Origin: Deinococcus seoulensis
GTDB lineage: Bacteria; Deinococcota; Deinococci; Deinococcales; Deinococcaceae
Reading direction: 5' to 3'
Assembly (NCBI RefSeq): GCF_014648115.1
Contig: NZ_BMQM01000019.1
Location: 1-64,000 of the forward strand
Length of the DNA: 64,000 nt
The notes under the pieces are model-generated. The model was not told the origin of the DNA. It saw nothing but the letters and a program-made list of their open reading frames with translations, and did not search any database. Position numbers and translations under genes: made by a program. Positions 1 through 11,631 of the stretch are shown in pieces (the first letter of the stretch is position 1; every line of letters begins with the position of its first letter).

Positions 1-39
1 TCTTCCGAAATCTCAATGCGCCGATGGGAACGGGCCATG

Positions 40-174
40 CCCAAGTCTACTTCTTTGGTGCGTTGTACTTAGATAAACCGCGCGGAGCGCGTAGCAGAAG
101 AAGTACGTTGAAGCGGGAATGGAGAGATTCCGGCGCTTTCCCGGAATCTCGCAATGGTAGCTTCAACGTACTTA
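40..174. repeat. Nested inverted-repeat element at the 3' end of sdaAB
   Basis: A 14-bp perfect inverted repeat (AAGTACGTTGAAGC at 101-114 against 160-173) encloses a second 10-bp perfect one (GAGATTCCGG at 124-133 against 141-150). A weaker match links CTACTTCTT near 48 with AAGAAGTAC near 98. The outer arm runs into the TAA stop codon of the serine dehydratase gene (172-174), so it probably also ends that transcript. It resembles the small non-coding repeats described in Deinococcus; no second copy is in the window. Confidence 0.5.
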
Positions 175-837
175 GCCGTCCATCAGTTTGGGCAGCATCC
201 GCACCCAGTTCACGTCGGGCCAACGGTTCAGGAACGCCAGCGCCTCGGGGCTCAGGGCCTGATCGAGTTCAATGGCCAGCAGCGCCTGCCCGCCGCGCGT
301 GTCGCGGGTGCAGGTCAGGGTGGCGATGTTCACGCCGTCGGCGGCGATGGTGCTGGCGATACGGGCGATCATGCCGACCGCGTCGTGGTAGCGCAGCAGT
401 GCGGTGGGACTGGCGGCGCTGAAGTTCACGCCGAGGCCCTGCACCTGCGCGACCTGGATCACGCCGCCGCCCGTGCTGCTGCCCTGCACGGTCACGGCCT
501 GCCTGTCGCCCTTCACGGCGATCCGGGCGGTGTTGGGGTGCACGTCGCCCAGGTCCGTATCGCGGAATTCGAAGGTCAGTCCGGCCTCCTGCGCCTGCGC
601 GAAGGCGTGCGGGAGGCGCTGGTCGTCGGGGGCCATGCCCAGCAGTCCGGCGATCAGCGCGAGGTGCGTGCCGTGCCCGCGCCCAGTCTTGGCGAACGAG
701 GCGTGCAGGTCGATGACCGCGCCGCGCGGCGCCTCGCCCAGCAGGTGGTGCGCGACCAGTCCCAGGCGGCACGCGCCCGCCGTGTGGCTGCTGCTGGGGC
801 CGATCATGACGGGGCCGATCATGTCCAGGAGGCTCAT
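172..837 (-). CDS. sdaAB: L-serine dehydratase, iron-sulfur type, beta subunit
   Basis: The 221-residue product matches the beta chain of the [4Fe-4S] L-serine ammonia-lyase, which deaminates serine to pyruvate in the cytoplasm. The family motif [10 protein letters not shown] is at residues 13-22, and an ACT regulatory domain fills the last ~75 residues (from about '[16 protein letters not shown]'). The start chosen (ATG at 837) overlaps the lycopene cyclase stop as ATGA, so the two are translationally coupled. A much longer frame upstream of this ATG is low-complexity Arg/Ala/Pro and lies antisense-like over the cyclase, so it was not used. The catalytic alpha subunit is not in the window and would be expected to the left. 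Confidence 0.9.
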   Translation of the reverse strand: MSLLDMIGPVMIGPSSSHTAGACRLGLVAHHLLGEAPRGAVIDLHASFAKTGRGHGTHLALIAGLLGMAPDDQRLPHAFAQAQEAGLTFEFRDTDLGDVHPNTARIAVKGDRQAVTVQGSSTGGGVIQVAQVQGLGVNFSAASPTALLRYHDAVGMIARIASTIAADGVNIATLTCTRDTRGGQALLAIELDQALSPEALAFLNRWPDVNWVRMLPKLMDG

Positions 838-2114
838 GCGGTCAGTGTACGCGCGGCGGCGTTCAGGGCGTGCAGGCTGGTCCCGGCGTGCCGCAGGGCG
901 GCGCGGGCCAGCGGAAGGCGCACGTGGACGGGCGCGTGCGCGAACAGCCGCAGCATGGTGCGCGCCAGCGGGCCGGGCGGCGTGCGCGGGTCCAGGAAGG
1001 CGTGCCAGCGCGCGGGCGGCAGCGCGAAGAACGCCGCGAAGAACGCGGGCAGCGCGCGCGGCGGCAGGTTCAGCAGGGCCTGCACGCCCAGCAGATGCAC
1101 GGCGCGGGCGGCGCGGCGCTCCGGGGGCCACAGGGCGTCCCAGCCGGCCCGCGTGGGGTCACGCCCGTCCCGCAGCGCCCCGGCAATGGCGTCGGCGAGG
1201 GTGGGGGCGTCCCGCAGCGCGCCCGCCACCTGAAAGCCGCTGATCGGGTGAACCATCCCGGCTGCCGCCCCGAAGGCCAGCACGCCGTCCGGGGCGGGGG
1301 GCGCGGTGTTCATCGGGAACGACACCCACTCCTCGCTGAGGACCTCGCGCGCAGGGGTGCCCTGGGCGTGCAGGCGGGCGTGCAGACGGGCCTCCAGGGT
1401 CTGGCGGGTGGGGGCGGGCCGGGCGATCAGGCTGGTTTCCTCCACGAAGTAACGGTCGCCGCCCAGGTGCATGGCGTACAGGAAGGTGGGGGTATCCCCC
1501 GGTCCGTGCGGGGCGCGGTAGTCCATCCAGACGGCCGCGCCGGGCGCGCTGGGCGGCCGGTCGAAGGTCGCCACGATCCCGAACGCGGTCTGGAGGGCCG
1601 CGCCGTCCGGGTGGCGGTCCGGTTGCCGCAGCAGCGCGGGCCGGTGCCCGCTGGCGTCGATGACCACGCGGGCCTCCCAGCGGGCGGGCTGGCCGTCCCG
1701 GGTGCCCTGCACGGTCCAGCCGCCGTCCGTGCGGGCGGCCCCATTCACCCTCTCAGCGCCGTCCACCCGCGCGGCCGTGAGGGTCAGCCCCGGCCCGGCC
1801 CGGCCCAGCAGCGCGGCGCGCAGGGCCGTGTTGTCCAGCAGGGTGTACGGGCGCAGCAGCGGCGTGGGCTGCGGCCCGGTGTGCACGCGCACGTCCGCCC
1901 AGGTGTGCGCCGCGCAGGCCTGCGCCCAGCCGGGCAGGTCGCCATGCCACGCGCCGTACGTGGCGGGGAACGGGGCGTGCGGGTGGGGGTCGGTCACGCG
2001 GACGCTCAGGCCGCGCGCGGTCAGTTCGGCGGCCAGGGCCAGTCCGGCGGGGCCAGCGCCGACGATCAGGGCGTCCGTGGGCGGCCCGGACAGGAGGGGG
2101 GCGTCGGCGGTCAT
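834..2114 (-). CDS. crtLm: Lycopene beta-cyclase (CrtL type)
   Basis: A 426-residue FAD-dependent cyclase predicted to close one end of lycopene in deinoxanthin-type carotenoid synthesis. A Rossmann dinucleotide motif VGAGPAG is at residues 18-24. Other conserved lycopene cyclase features are 'MDYR', '[19 protein letters not shown]' around the middle, and '[12 protein letters not shown]' in the C-terminal half, the usual place for the cyclase flavin/substrate motif. Length is normal for CrtY/CrtL proteins. A TAGCCT box at 2124-2129 lies 9 nt before the ATG, so the mRNA probably has almost no leader. The gene is the first of a two-gene unit with sdaAB. Carotenoid cyclase next to serine dehydratase has no obvious pathway logic. 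Confidence 0.88.
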   Translation of the reverse strand: MTADAPLLSGPPTDALIVGAGPAGLALAAELTARGLSVRVTDPHPHAPFPATYGAWHGDLPGWAQACAAHTWADVRVHTGPQPTPLLRPYTLLDNTALRAALLGRAGPGLTLTAARVDGAERVNGAARTDGGWTVQGTRDGQPARWEARVVIDASGHRPALLRQPDRHPDGAALQTAFGIVATFDRPPSAPGAAVWMDYRAPHGPGDTPTFLYAMHLGGDRYFVEETSLIARPAPTRQTLEARLHARLHAQGTPAREVLSEEWVSFPMNTAPPAPDGVLAFGAAAGMVHPISGFQVAGALRDAPTLADAIAGALRDGRDPTRAGWDALWPPERRAARAVHLLGVQALLNLPPRALPAFFAAFFALPPARWHAFLDPRTPPGPLARTMLRLFAHAPVHVRLPLARAALRHAGTSLHALNAAARTLTA

Positions 2115-2246
2115 CTGGGCCGCAGGCTAGCGCGGCCCGGCCCGGCCCGAGTGTGCGCCCGCACCCGCCCTGGCGGCGGGCGTCCATCAAGGCCTCCTAA
2201 GGGCCGAGTGTGCCCCGGCACGCAGCAGTCCGCGCGGGCGGGACTC

Positions 2247-2252
2247 TAGCCT
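2247..2252 (+). promoter_or_regulatory. -10 box TAGCCT, leaderless start
   Basis: TAGCCT ends 6 nt before the ATG at 2259, leaving no room for a Shine-Dalgarno site; this fits a leaderless mRNA. Confidence 0.5.
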
Positions 2253-2258
2253 GCGCGG

Positions 2259-3167
2259 ATGAACGCTTCCCCCCACCCTCCCCGCGCCTCCCGCCGCCCC
2301 GCTGTCCGCCGCCTGATCCTCGGGGCGGGCGCGCTGGCCCTGGGCCTGTCCCTGGCCGCCTGCTCACGTGACGGCGCGCAGGGCTTCCTGAACAACGTGA
2401 TCAGCACGGGTGGCCTGAGCGTTAAACGCGACGTGTCGTACGGCCCGGACGCCCGCAACGTCATGGACATCTACGCGCCGCAGAACGCGGCAGGCGCGCC
2501 GGTCGTGCTGTTCATCCACGGCGGCTCCTGGCAGGGCGGCGACAAGGACGGCCACAAGTTCGTCGGGGAATCCCTGGCGCGCGCCGGGTACGTGACGGGC
2601 GTCATGAGTTACCGCCTCGCGCCGCAGAACGTGTACCCGTCGTACGTGCAGGACGCCGCGCAGGCCCTGAAAGTGCTGCGCGCCGACGCCAGGACCTTCG
2701 GCGGCAACCCCGACAACCTGTTCGTGATGGGCCACTCGGCCGGGGGATTCAACGCCGTCGAGATGGTCGACAACGCCCGCTGGCTGACCGAGGTGAACGT
2801 GCCGGTCGGCAGCATCCGGGGCGTGATCGGCGTGGCCGGGCCGTACTCCTTCGACTTCCGGTCGTTCCAGTCGGCGGTCGCGTTCCCGAAGGATGCCACG
2901 CCCGCCGAGGTCATGCCGGACCGCCACGTGCGCGCCGACGCGCCCCCGCACCTGCTGCTGGTCGCGCAGAACGACGACACGGTCGAGGCGTACAACGGCG
3001 TGAACATGGAACGCGCCCTGCGCGCGGCGGGCGTGCCGGTGGAACTGAAGGTGCTGCCGCGCGTGGGGCACATCACGATCATCGCGGCCATGGCCCGGCC
3101 GCTGACGTTCCTGGGCGACACGCGCGCGCAGGTCATCCGCTTCATCGAGGACCACCGCCTGAAGTGA
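2259..3167 (+). CDS. Alpha/beta-hydrolase lipoprotein (carboxylesterase type)
   Basis: A 302-residue exported lipoprotein. Basic N-terminus, hydrophobic stretch and lipobox LAAC with Cys35 predict membrane anchoring. The hydrolase fold shows the HGGSW oxyanion motif (about residues 87-91), the nucleophile elbow GHSAGG (near 165), a likely acid Asp in 'QNDDTV' and the catalytic His in 'RVGHITI'. This set is typical of the BD-FAE/HSL-like esterases that use small acyl esters. True substrate unknown. The start codon is 6 nt behind a TAGCCT box. The gene is divergent from crtL and is followed 45 nt later by a second lipoprotein with its own -10 box. Confidence 0.82.
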   Translation: MNASPHPPRASRRPAVRRLILGAGALALGLSLAACSRDGAQGFLNNVISTGGLSVKRDVSYGPDARNVMDIYAPQNAAGAPVVLFIHGGSWQGGDKDGHKFVGESLARAGYVTGVMSYRLAPQNVYPSYVQDAAQALKVLRADARTFGGNPDNLFVMGHSAGGFNAVEMVDNARWLTEVNVPVGSIRGVIGVAGPYSFDFRSFQSAVAFPKDATPAEVMPDRHVRADAPPHLLLVAQNDDTVEAYNGVNMERALRAAGVPVELKVLPRVGHITIIAAMARPLTFLGDTRAQVIRFIEDHRLK

Positions 3168-3200
3168 TCCGCCAGCAGTCCGGCGGGACGGGCGGGACGG

Positions 3201-3206
3201 TAGATT
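3201..3206 (+). promoter_or_regulatory. -10 box TAGATT, leaderless start
   Basis: TAGATT ends 6 nt before the ATG at 3213. Suggests a separate leaderless transcript for the small lipoprotein and the gene coupled to it. Confidence 0.5.
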
Positions 3207-3212
3207 GGGCGC

Positions 3213-3590
3213 ATGGTCCGCCCTGCCCTGCTCCTCGTTGCCCTGGCGTGCGCGCCGCTGCTGGGCGGCTGCCGTTACACGTTCGTGCCACTGATTCCCG
3301 CTCAGGTGAACGTGGACCTGCCGGTACGCCTCACGAACGCCACGCTGGAACGGCGTGGCGAGACCCTGAACCTCTCGGCGCAGGTGGACGGCCGTTTCGA
3401 GCCGGGCTTCCTGACTGTCCGCTGGTTCGACGGTGGGCGACTGCTGGGCAGCGACAGCGTGTACCTGGACGGCGCGCAGCGCGCCGCGACCTTCAGGTGG
3501 GCGGCCGCGCAGCCCGGCACGTACCGCGCGGTCCTGTCGTTCGGTGGGACGGTGCTGAGGCAGGTCGAACTGTACGAGGTCGCGCCGTGA
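3213..3590 (+). CDS. Small lipoprotein, unknown function
   Basis: A 125-residue protein with a signal peptide and lipobox LGGC (Cys20), so it should be lipid-anchored. The mature part is beta-rich ('[22 protein letters not shown]') and looks like one immunoglobulin-like sandwich domain, but I recognise no named family. Its stop overlaps the next start as GTGA (3587-3590), so the downstream pyrophosphatase-like protein is translated with it. Confidence 0.7.
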   Translation: MVRPALLLVALACAPLLGGCRYTFVPLIPAQVNVDLPVRLTNATLERRGETLNLSAQVDGRFEPGFLTVRWFDGGRLLGSDSVYLDGAQRAATFRWAAAQPGTYRAVLSFGGTVLRQVELYEVAP

Positions 3591-4048
3591 GTGCCGCCAG
3601 CACGGGCACCTGGGACGGCGTGATCGAGTGGACCGCCGGTACCCGCGAGCGCTTCATCTGGCGCGGCGGGCAGCTCGAACCGCTCAGGACCGAGGCGTGG
3701 AAGGCACCCGTCAATTACGGCTGCGTGCCCGGCACCCTGAATCCCGCCGACGACGCCGAGGTGGACGCCGTGTGGCTGGGCGGCCCGCTGCCGGTCGGGA
3801 CGCGCCTCAGGCTGGCCCCGGCGGGTCTGCTGCACCTGCTCGACGGGGATCACAAGGTGATCTTCGACGCGCGCCCGGCCGCGCCCGGCACGCCGCTGGA
3901 CCCGGCGGCGGTGCAGGCGCTGCTGGACTGGTTCCCGCCGGACCGGGGCGCCCGGCTGCTGCCCGCCAGCGAGGCCGCCGCGTGGCTGGCCGACCGCCGC
4001 ACACTCCCTGAAGAAGGGGCAACTGGAGAAGGCTCCGACCCGCGCTGA
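3587..4048 (+). CDS. Inorganic pyrophosphatase-like protein
   Basis: A 153-residue protein resembling family I soluble pyrophosphatases. '[12 protein letters not shown]', '[25 protein letters not shown]' and '[14 protein letters not shown]' line up with the E. coli segments holding Glu20, Tyr55, Asp65/Asp67/Asp70 and Asp97/Asp102/Lys104. The Asp67 position appears to be Ala and Lys29 appears to be Arg, so activity may be altered or lost. It is shorter than the usual ~175 residues. GTG start at 3587 was chosen because it makes a 4-nt overlap with the lipoprotein stop; upstream in-frame sequence is out-of-frame lipoprotein. Convergent with the next gene, 12 nt apart. Confidence 0.65.
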   Translation: MSAASTGTWDGVIEWTAGTRERFIWRGGQLEPLRTEAWKAPVNYGCVPGTLNPADDAEVDAVWLGGPLPVGTRLRLAPAGLLHLLDGDHKVIFDARPAAPGTPLDPAAVQALLDWFPPDRGARLLPASEAAAWLADRRTLPEEGATGEGSDPR

Positions 4049-4060
4049 GCCGGGGCGAGG

Positions 4061-4957
4061 TCAGGGCTGCGCGAGCGGCTGGGCAGGCTGCGCGGACGGC
4101 AGGGCGGGTTCCCAGGCCTGCACGACCCGGGTCAGGCGGGCGTTCACCCAGGCCAGCGCGTCGCTGTGGGGCGTCGTGACGGCGCTGTGGTCCTCGCGGG
4201 ACGACACGAACAGTTGCAGGCCCTGGCGGGTGCCGTCCAGGCGGGTGTTGCCGCTCAGGTCGAACAGGTAGTTCACGGGCAGACCGCCGGTGCCGCTGCG
4301 GGCCGGGTAGCGTTTGCTCTGCACTTCGAGGTTCACGGTCACGTTGGGCCACACGACGTCCTTGATGTTGCGGCGCGCGCCGTTCACCTGAATCTGGTCG
4401 CAGGCTTCGAGCAGGCTGGGCGTCTGGTCCCGGCCGCGCAGCAGCGTCCAGAAATCGCTGCGCCAGCCGACGCAGATGGCGTCCAGGTCGACCTGCACGT
4501 CGAAGGTCACGTCCGGGTTCACGCGGGTCAGGTGGTGCAGCCACACGGCGCCCTGCGAGTGCCCCAGCAGCACCAGCCGGGGCGGTCGGGGGCCGCGCAG
4601 CCAGGGTTTGATGGCGTTCAGGTCGGCCTGTACCGCGGCGTACCCGCGCTGGTCGGCGCTGATGAACGGTGACCGGAACTGCGCGGCCGGGTGGCTGGCG
4701 TACCCGCTGACCTGCACGTTCAGGCCGCGCGCGGCGAACACGTCGGCCAGGGCGTCCAGCGTGCCGCGCGCGGACAGGTAGTCCACGTTGTCGCGCGGGG
4801 CGAGGCAGGGGGGGCTGCACCGGCCGGACACGGCCAGGATGACCACGTCGGGCGGCGGACCTGCCGGGTTCAGGAGCGGCGTGCGCGCGGCCTGCGGCGT
4901 GAACCGTGGGGCGCACGCCGTGAGAATCAGCAGCAGAAGCAGGGGCAGGGCGCGCAT
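4061..4957 (-). CDS. Alpha/beta-hydrolase lipoprotein
   Basis: A 298-residue lipoprotein with lipobox LTAC (Cys15). The nucleophile elbow is GHSQGA at about residue 135, followed by 'VDLDAICVGW' and a His-containing segment 'REDHSAVTTPHSDALAW' near the C-terminus, which could give the acid and base of the triad. It resembles serine hydrolases of the PGAP1/lipase class but the family is not clear. A TACACT box at 4967-4972 lies 9 nt before the ATG. Confidence 0.7.
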   Translation of the reverse strand: MRALPLLLLLILTACAPRFTPQAARTPLLNPAGPPPDVVILAVSGRCSPPCLAPRDNVDYLSARGTLDALADVFAARGLNVQVSGYASHPAAQFRSPFISADQRGYAAVQADLNAIKPWLRGPRPPRLVLLGHSQGAVWLHHLTRVNPDVTFDVQVDLDAICVGWRSDFWTLLRGRDQTPSLLEACDQIQVNGARRNIKDVVWPNVTVNLEVQSKRYPARSGTGGLPVNYLFDLSGNTRLDGTRQGLQLFVSSREDHSAVTTPHSDALAWVNARLTRVVQAWEPALPSAQPAQPLAQP

Positions 4958-5062
4958 TCGCCTCTCAGTGTAGGAGCCGGGCGGGCCGGGCAGGTAAGCG
5001 CACGGTCAGCGCGGCCTGAAGGCCCTGGCGGGAGGCGGCTGGTCAGGGCATGTCGCCGGTCG

Positions 5063-5117
5063 TCAGGGCTGGTCGTCAGCACGGGTCGTCAGCACCGGTT
5101 GTCAGCACCGATTGTCA
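5063..5117. repeat. 13-bp tandem array over the regulator stop codon
   Basis: Five units of ~13 bp (plus-strand pattern GGTCGTCAGCACC with variants) place TCA at 5063, 5076, 5089, 5102 and 5115. On the minus strand each is TGA, the 5115 copy being the actual stop. The 13-bp step puts stops in all three frames. Confidence 0.75.
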
Positions 5118-5828
5118 GGGCTGCTCGTCCGGCGGGCCGCTGGGGCGGTACAGCTTGGCGGGGCGGCCCGCCTGCCCGTACTGGTGGTCCAGGCGGGCGG
5201 CGCCGCTGCGCACGAGGTACTCCAGGTACCGCCACGCAGTCACGCGGCTGAGGCTGACCTGCTCGCCGATGTCCTCGGCACTGACGGGGTGCGGGGCGCC
5301 GTGCAGGGCCTGCGCCACGCGCTCCAGGGTGTTCGGGTCGATGCCGCGCGGCAGGCTGGGCAGGGTCGGGCCGAGGCCCAGCAGGCGGTCCAGGCGGCCC
5401 TGGTCCAGGCGACCGGCGTCGGCAGGGTGCGGGGCGTGATGGCGGGCGCGGTGGCGGGCGAGCAGGTCGTTCAGGCGCGCGCCGGTGAACGGTTTGATCA
5501 GGTAGTCGAACGCGCCGTGCGCGAGGGCCAGTCGCACGCTGGCCTCGTCGTCGGCGGCGGTGATCAGGGCCACGTCGGTGGTCAGGCCCTGGGTGCGCCA
5601 GTGGCGCAGCAGGCCCAGGCCGCTGCCGTCGGGCAGGTGCACGTCCAGCAGGATCAGGTCGGGGCTCAGGGCGCGGGCCAGGGCGTCGGCCTGGGCGCAG
5701 GTGGCGGCGCTGCCGACCACGTGCACGTCCGGGTCGCGTTCCAGCAGTTCGCGGTTCACGCGGGCGACGCGCAGGTCGTCCTCGACCAGCAGGACTCGGG
5801 TGGGGGCGGGCGCGGCGGCTGGGTTCAT
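5115..5828 (-). CDS. Response regulator, CitB/DcuR type
   Basis: A 237-residue regulator. The receiver domain (about 1-125) has the acidic pair 'VEDD', the phospho-acceptor Asp in '[14 protein letters not shown]', 'ITAAD' and Lys in 'LIKPF'. The C-terminal part contains a helix-turn-helix ('[30 protein letters not shown]') as in CitB/DcuR/MalR proteins that answer to C4-dicarboxylate or citrate sensors. Its ATG (5828) overlaps the kinase stop as ATGA, so the two are made together. The likely target is the divergent tct operon 1.8 kb away, an inference from position. Confidence 0.88.
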   Translation of the reverse strand: MNPAAAPAPTRVLLVEDDLRVARVNRELLERDPDVHVVGSAATCAQADALARALSPDLILLDVHLPDGSGLGLLRHWRTQGLTTDVALITAADDEASVRLALAHGAFDYLIKPFTGARLNDLLARHRARHHAPHPADAGRLDQGRLDRLLGLGPTLPSLPRGIDPNTLERVAQALHGAPHPVSAEDIGEQVSLSRVTAWRYLEYLVRSGAARLDHQYGQAGRPAKLYRPSGPPDEQP

Positions 5829-7492
5829 GGGGTCTCTCCGGCGGGGTGTGGGGTGGGGGCGCGCGGCGCTGGGCGCAGGGGTGCGGGCAGCGGCAGGCTC
5901 AGCAGGAACACGGTCCGTCCGTCCCGGCGGGTGTGGCGCAGTTCGCCGCCCAGGGCGTGCAGGCGCACGGTCACGCCGTGCAGGCCGTAGCCGCGGCCCT
6001 CGCCCTTGCTGCTCACGCCGCGCCCGTACAGCCGCGCGTCCAGGTGGGGGGGCACGCCGGGGCCGCTGTCCTCGACCTCGATCTGCATGCCTTCCGGGTC
6101 CTCGCCGATCAGGACCGTGACCTGTCCGGGCTGGCCGCCCAGCGCCTCGAAGGCGTTCTGGGTGAGGTTTCCGACGGCGCTGACCAGCGTGTCCGCGTGC
6201 CGTTCCCACTGCGGTCCCAGGCTGCTGCCCTCGGCCACCTGGAAGTCGATGCCGAGTTCCTGCGCCCGCTCGCGTTTCCCGGCCAGCAGCGCGACCAGTC
6301 GGGGCACCTGCACGTCGCGCAGCAGTTGCCGGAACTGGGAGTCGGCGTGAATTTCGGCGTTCAGGACGCGCAGGGCTTCCTCGCCCCGCCCGAGTTGCAG
6401 CAGGCCCGACAGGACGTGCAGGCGGTTCTGGTACTCGTGCGTCTGGGCGCGCAGGACGTCCACGAACCCGCGTGCGTGCGTGAGTTCCTCGGCCAGCGCC
6501 AGCGCCTCGGCCCGGTCCCGGAAGCCCGCCACGAACCCGCCGCTGTCCAGCGGTTCGAGGTTCACCAGGACCGGCTGGCCGCGCAGGGTCAGTTCGAGGT
6601 TCTGGTGGCGGCCCGGCGCGCCGGGGTCGGTCAGGCGGGCCAGTTCCGGCCACAGTTGCGCCAGCGGGGCGTGGTCGGCGCGGCCCAGCATGCTCGCGGC
6701 GCGGTCGCTGCTGAGCGTGACCTGCCCGGCGGCGTTCACGGCCAGCACGCCCTCGCGCAGCGCGGCCAGCACGGCCCGCTGCTCGCTGACCAGCGCGGCG
6801 ATCTGTTCGGGTTCCAGGTTCAGGATCTCGGCCCGCAGGCGCCGCGCGGCCCACACGGCCCCCAGGGTGCCCAGCGCCAGCGCCAGCACGAACCACGGCA
6901 GCAGGCTGACGAGCGCGCCCAGCACCAGGTGCCACACCTGCGGCATCAGGTACCCGGTGCTGACCACGCCCACGACCTGCCCGCCGCGCACGCCGCCCGC
7001 CCAGATGGGCACCTTGCCGCGCACGCTCAGGCCCAGGCTGCCGCGCGCCACGCTCACGACCTCCTGCCCGGCCAGCGGCAGGGCGTTGTCGCCGCCTTCC
7101 ATGGGGCGGCCCAGCCGTTCGGGCAGCGGGTGCGCCAGCCGCACGCCACGCCGGTCCCCGACCACGATGAAGTCGGCTTCGGCCTCGGCGCGCAGGGCGT
7201 TCACGCGGGCGTTCAGGGTGGCGTCCGGGACGGCGCGGGTCGCTCCGGCGATCACGTCCGGCAGGCGCGACACGATGCGGCTGGCGGTCAGGGCGCGTTC
7301 GCCCAGGCGTTCGCGGGCCTCGCCGTACAGTTGCGCGGTCTGCACGGCGACCAGCAGCAGCGTCATGGCGCACAGCACCAGCAGGTGCAGCCGCACGAGG
7401 CGGCCCTGCAGGTCAGGGCGTCGGGAGAACACGGGCATGGGTACCGGCCCTGATTCTAGGGGGCGGGCCGGGGCGGGGCCGGTTGTGTTCAT
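5825..7492 (-). CDS. Sensor histidine kinase, CitA/DcuS type
   Basis: A ~555-residue membrane kinase. From the start: one transmembrane helix ('[19 protein letters not shown]'), a periplasmic PAS/cache sensor containing '[22 protein letters not shown]' as in citrate/dicarboxylate sensors, a second helix ('[20 protein letters not shown]'), a cytoplasmic PAS domain, a SpoOB-type phospho-acceptor '[18 protein letters not shown]' and a HATPase domain with N box '[11 protein letters not shown]' and G box 'DSGPGV'. The start at 7492 lies ~30 nt after a TATTCT box (7523-7528); ATG 7438 is an alternative. The longer upstream frame runs over the tct promoter region and into tctC and was rejected. Confidence 0.85.
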   Translation of the reverse strand: MNTTGPAPARPLESGPVPMPVFSRRPDLQGRLVRLHLLVLCAMTLLLVAVQTAQLYGEARERLGERALTASRIVSRLPDVIAGATRAVPDATLNARVNALRAEAEADFIVVGDRRGVRLAHPLPERLGRPMEGGDNALPLAGQEVVSVARGSLGLSVRGKVPIWAGGVRGGQVVGVVSTGYLMPQVWHLVLGALVSLLPWFVLALALGTLGAVWAARRLRAEILNLEPEQIAALVSEQRAVLAALREGVLAVNAAGQVTLSSDRAASMLGRADHAPLAQLWPELARLTDPGAPGRHQNLELTLRGQPVLVNLEPLDSGGFVAGFRDRAEALALAEELTHARGFVDVLRAQTHEYQNRLHVLSGLLQLGRGEEALRVLNAEIHADSQFRQLLRDVQVPRLVALLAGKRERAQELGIDFQVAEGSSLGPQWERHADTLVSAVGNLTQNAFEALGGQPGQVTVLIGEDPEGMQIEVEDSGPGVPPHLDARLYGRGVSSKGEGRGYGLHGVTVRLHALGGELRHTRRDGRTVFLLSLPLPAPLRPAPRAPTPHPAGETP

Positions 7493-7646
7493 TCTGTTCA
7501 CGCGCGTGCGTTCCGTTCGCGAAGAATACCGTGCTGCACGCAACAAACGCCTTGCAGTGAAGGGCGCATGAGGGTAGGGTGACCGGGTACTCACAACCCA
7601 GACCGGCTGCCCGACCGAGCGGCAGCCCACCCCCCGGAGGTTCACC

Positions 7647-8597
<951 letters not shown>

Positions 8598-8626
8598 CGC
8601 CAAGTAACACCGACTTTTTCAGCGGT

Positions 8627-8660
8627 CCGGGCGGCGGCGAGTTTCCTTCGCCCCGCCCGG
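8627..8660 (+). terminator. Stem-loop between tctC and tctB
   Basis: CCGGGCGGCGGCGA (8627-8640) pairs with TTCGCCCCGCCCGG (8647-8660); no U-run. More likely a processing or partial-termination hairpin that keeps receptor mRNA in excess over permease mRNA. Confidence 0.55.
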
Positions 8661-8710
8661 CTTGCTGTGCCTGCTTCCTTTATCCATGGTCTCCACACGA
8701 GGTTCGATTC

Positions 8711-9246
8711 ATGTCTGATTCCACCGTCCCCCCCATCCCACCTGCTCCTGCGGCCCCTTCCGCGCGGCCCGGCCTGAGCGTCCCGGACCTGCTGGTCGCG
8801 CTGGGCGTCGTCCTGCTGGGCGCGCTGCTGCTGGCCGGCACGCTGCGGATTCCGTTCGGGATCAACGCGGTGGTCGGCCCGCGCGTGTTCCCGCTGATCG
8901 TGTCGGTCGGAACGCTCGTGCTGGGCGTCCTGCTGACCGTGAACGTCCTGCGTGGCGGCCGGGCCGAACCGGCCGCCGAGGAGGACACCGACCCGGACGC
9001 CCAGCCGGACCTGCGCCAGCCGGGCATCATCCTGGGTGGGTTCCTGCTGGGCGCGGCGCTGCTGCAACCGCTGGGGTTCGTGCTCGGCACGGCCATCATG
9101 TACTTCAGTGTGGGCTTCGCGTTCGGTGAGCGGCGCCTGCCCCTGCTGGGCGGCGTGGCGCTGGCCGTGGCGCTCGTCACGTACGTGGTGTTCACGCGCG
9201 GCCTGGGCCTGACCCTGCCGCCCGGCGTTCTGAACGGGGTGCTGTG

Positions 9247-9247
<1 letters not shown>
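8711..9247 (+). CDS. tctB: Tripartite tricarboxylate transporter, small permease TctB
   Basis: A 178-residue protein with four hydrophobic segments ('[19 protein letters not shown]', '[19 protein letters not shown]', '[19 protein letters not shown]', '[19 protein letters not shown]') and an acidic loop after the second, as in TctB. It is the small membrane partner of TctA. Separated from tctC by a hairpin and abutting tctA. Confidence 0.9.
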
Positions 9248-10737
<1,490 letters not shown>

Positions 10738-10744
10738 TCAAGTC

Positions 10745-10783
10745 AGAAAGCGCCCCCGACCGTGATGGCCGGGGGCGCTTTCT
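10745..10783. terminator. Bidirectional terminator between tctA and sodA
   Basis: AGAAAGCGCCCCC (10745-10757) and GGGGGCGCTTTCT (10771-10783) form a perfect 13-bp stem with A/T-rich ends on both strands, placed between convergent genes. Confidence 0.85.
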
Positions 10784-10798
10784 GCTGCTTTGTGGGGG

Positions 10799-11422
<624 letters not shown>

Positions 11423-11617
11423 GATGAGCTCCTTTACAGGCCGGGTGGGCGGTCCCGCACGGTGCGGGCCGTTCCCGGCGACCGCTGTGTATCTTACGCG
11501 CCGCCGCGCCGCCGCGTGGAGGCCTGGCGGGTTAAGGCGGAGTTCATGTTGCCCGGGGCGGGCGGTCCGGCGCGGCCCACCTGCGTCCAGGCGCGTGCCG
11601 GGATCAGGCAAATGCTC

Positions 11618-11623
11618 TAGCAT
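11618..11623 (+). promoter_or_regulatory. -10 box TAGCAT, near-leaderless start
   Basis: TAGCAT ends 8 nt before the ATG at 11632 of the ClC gene. Confidence 0.45.
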
Positions 11624-11631
11624 GCGGGGCA

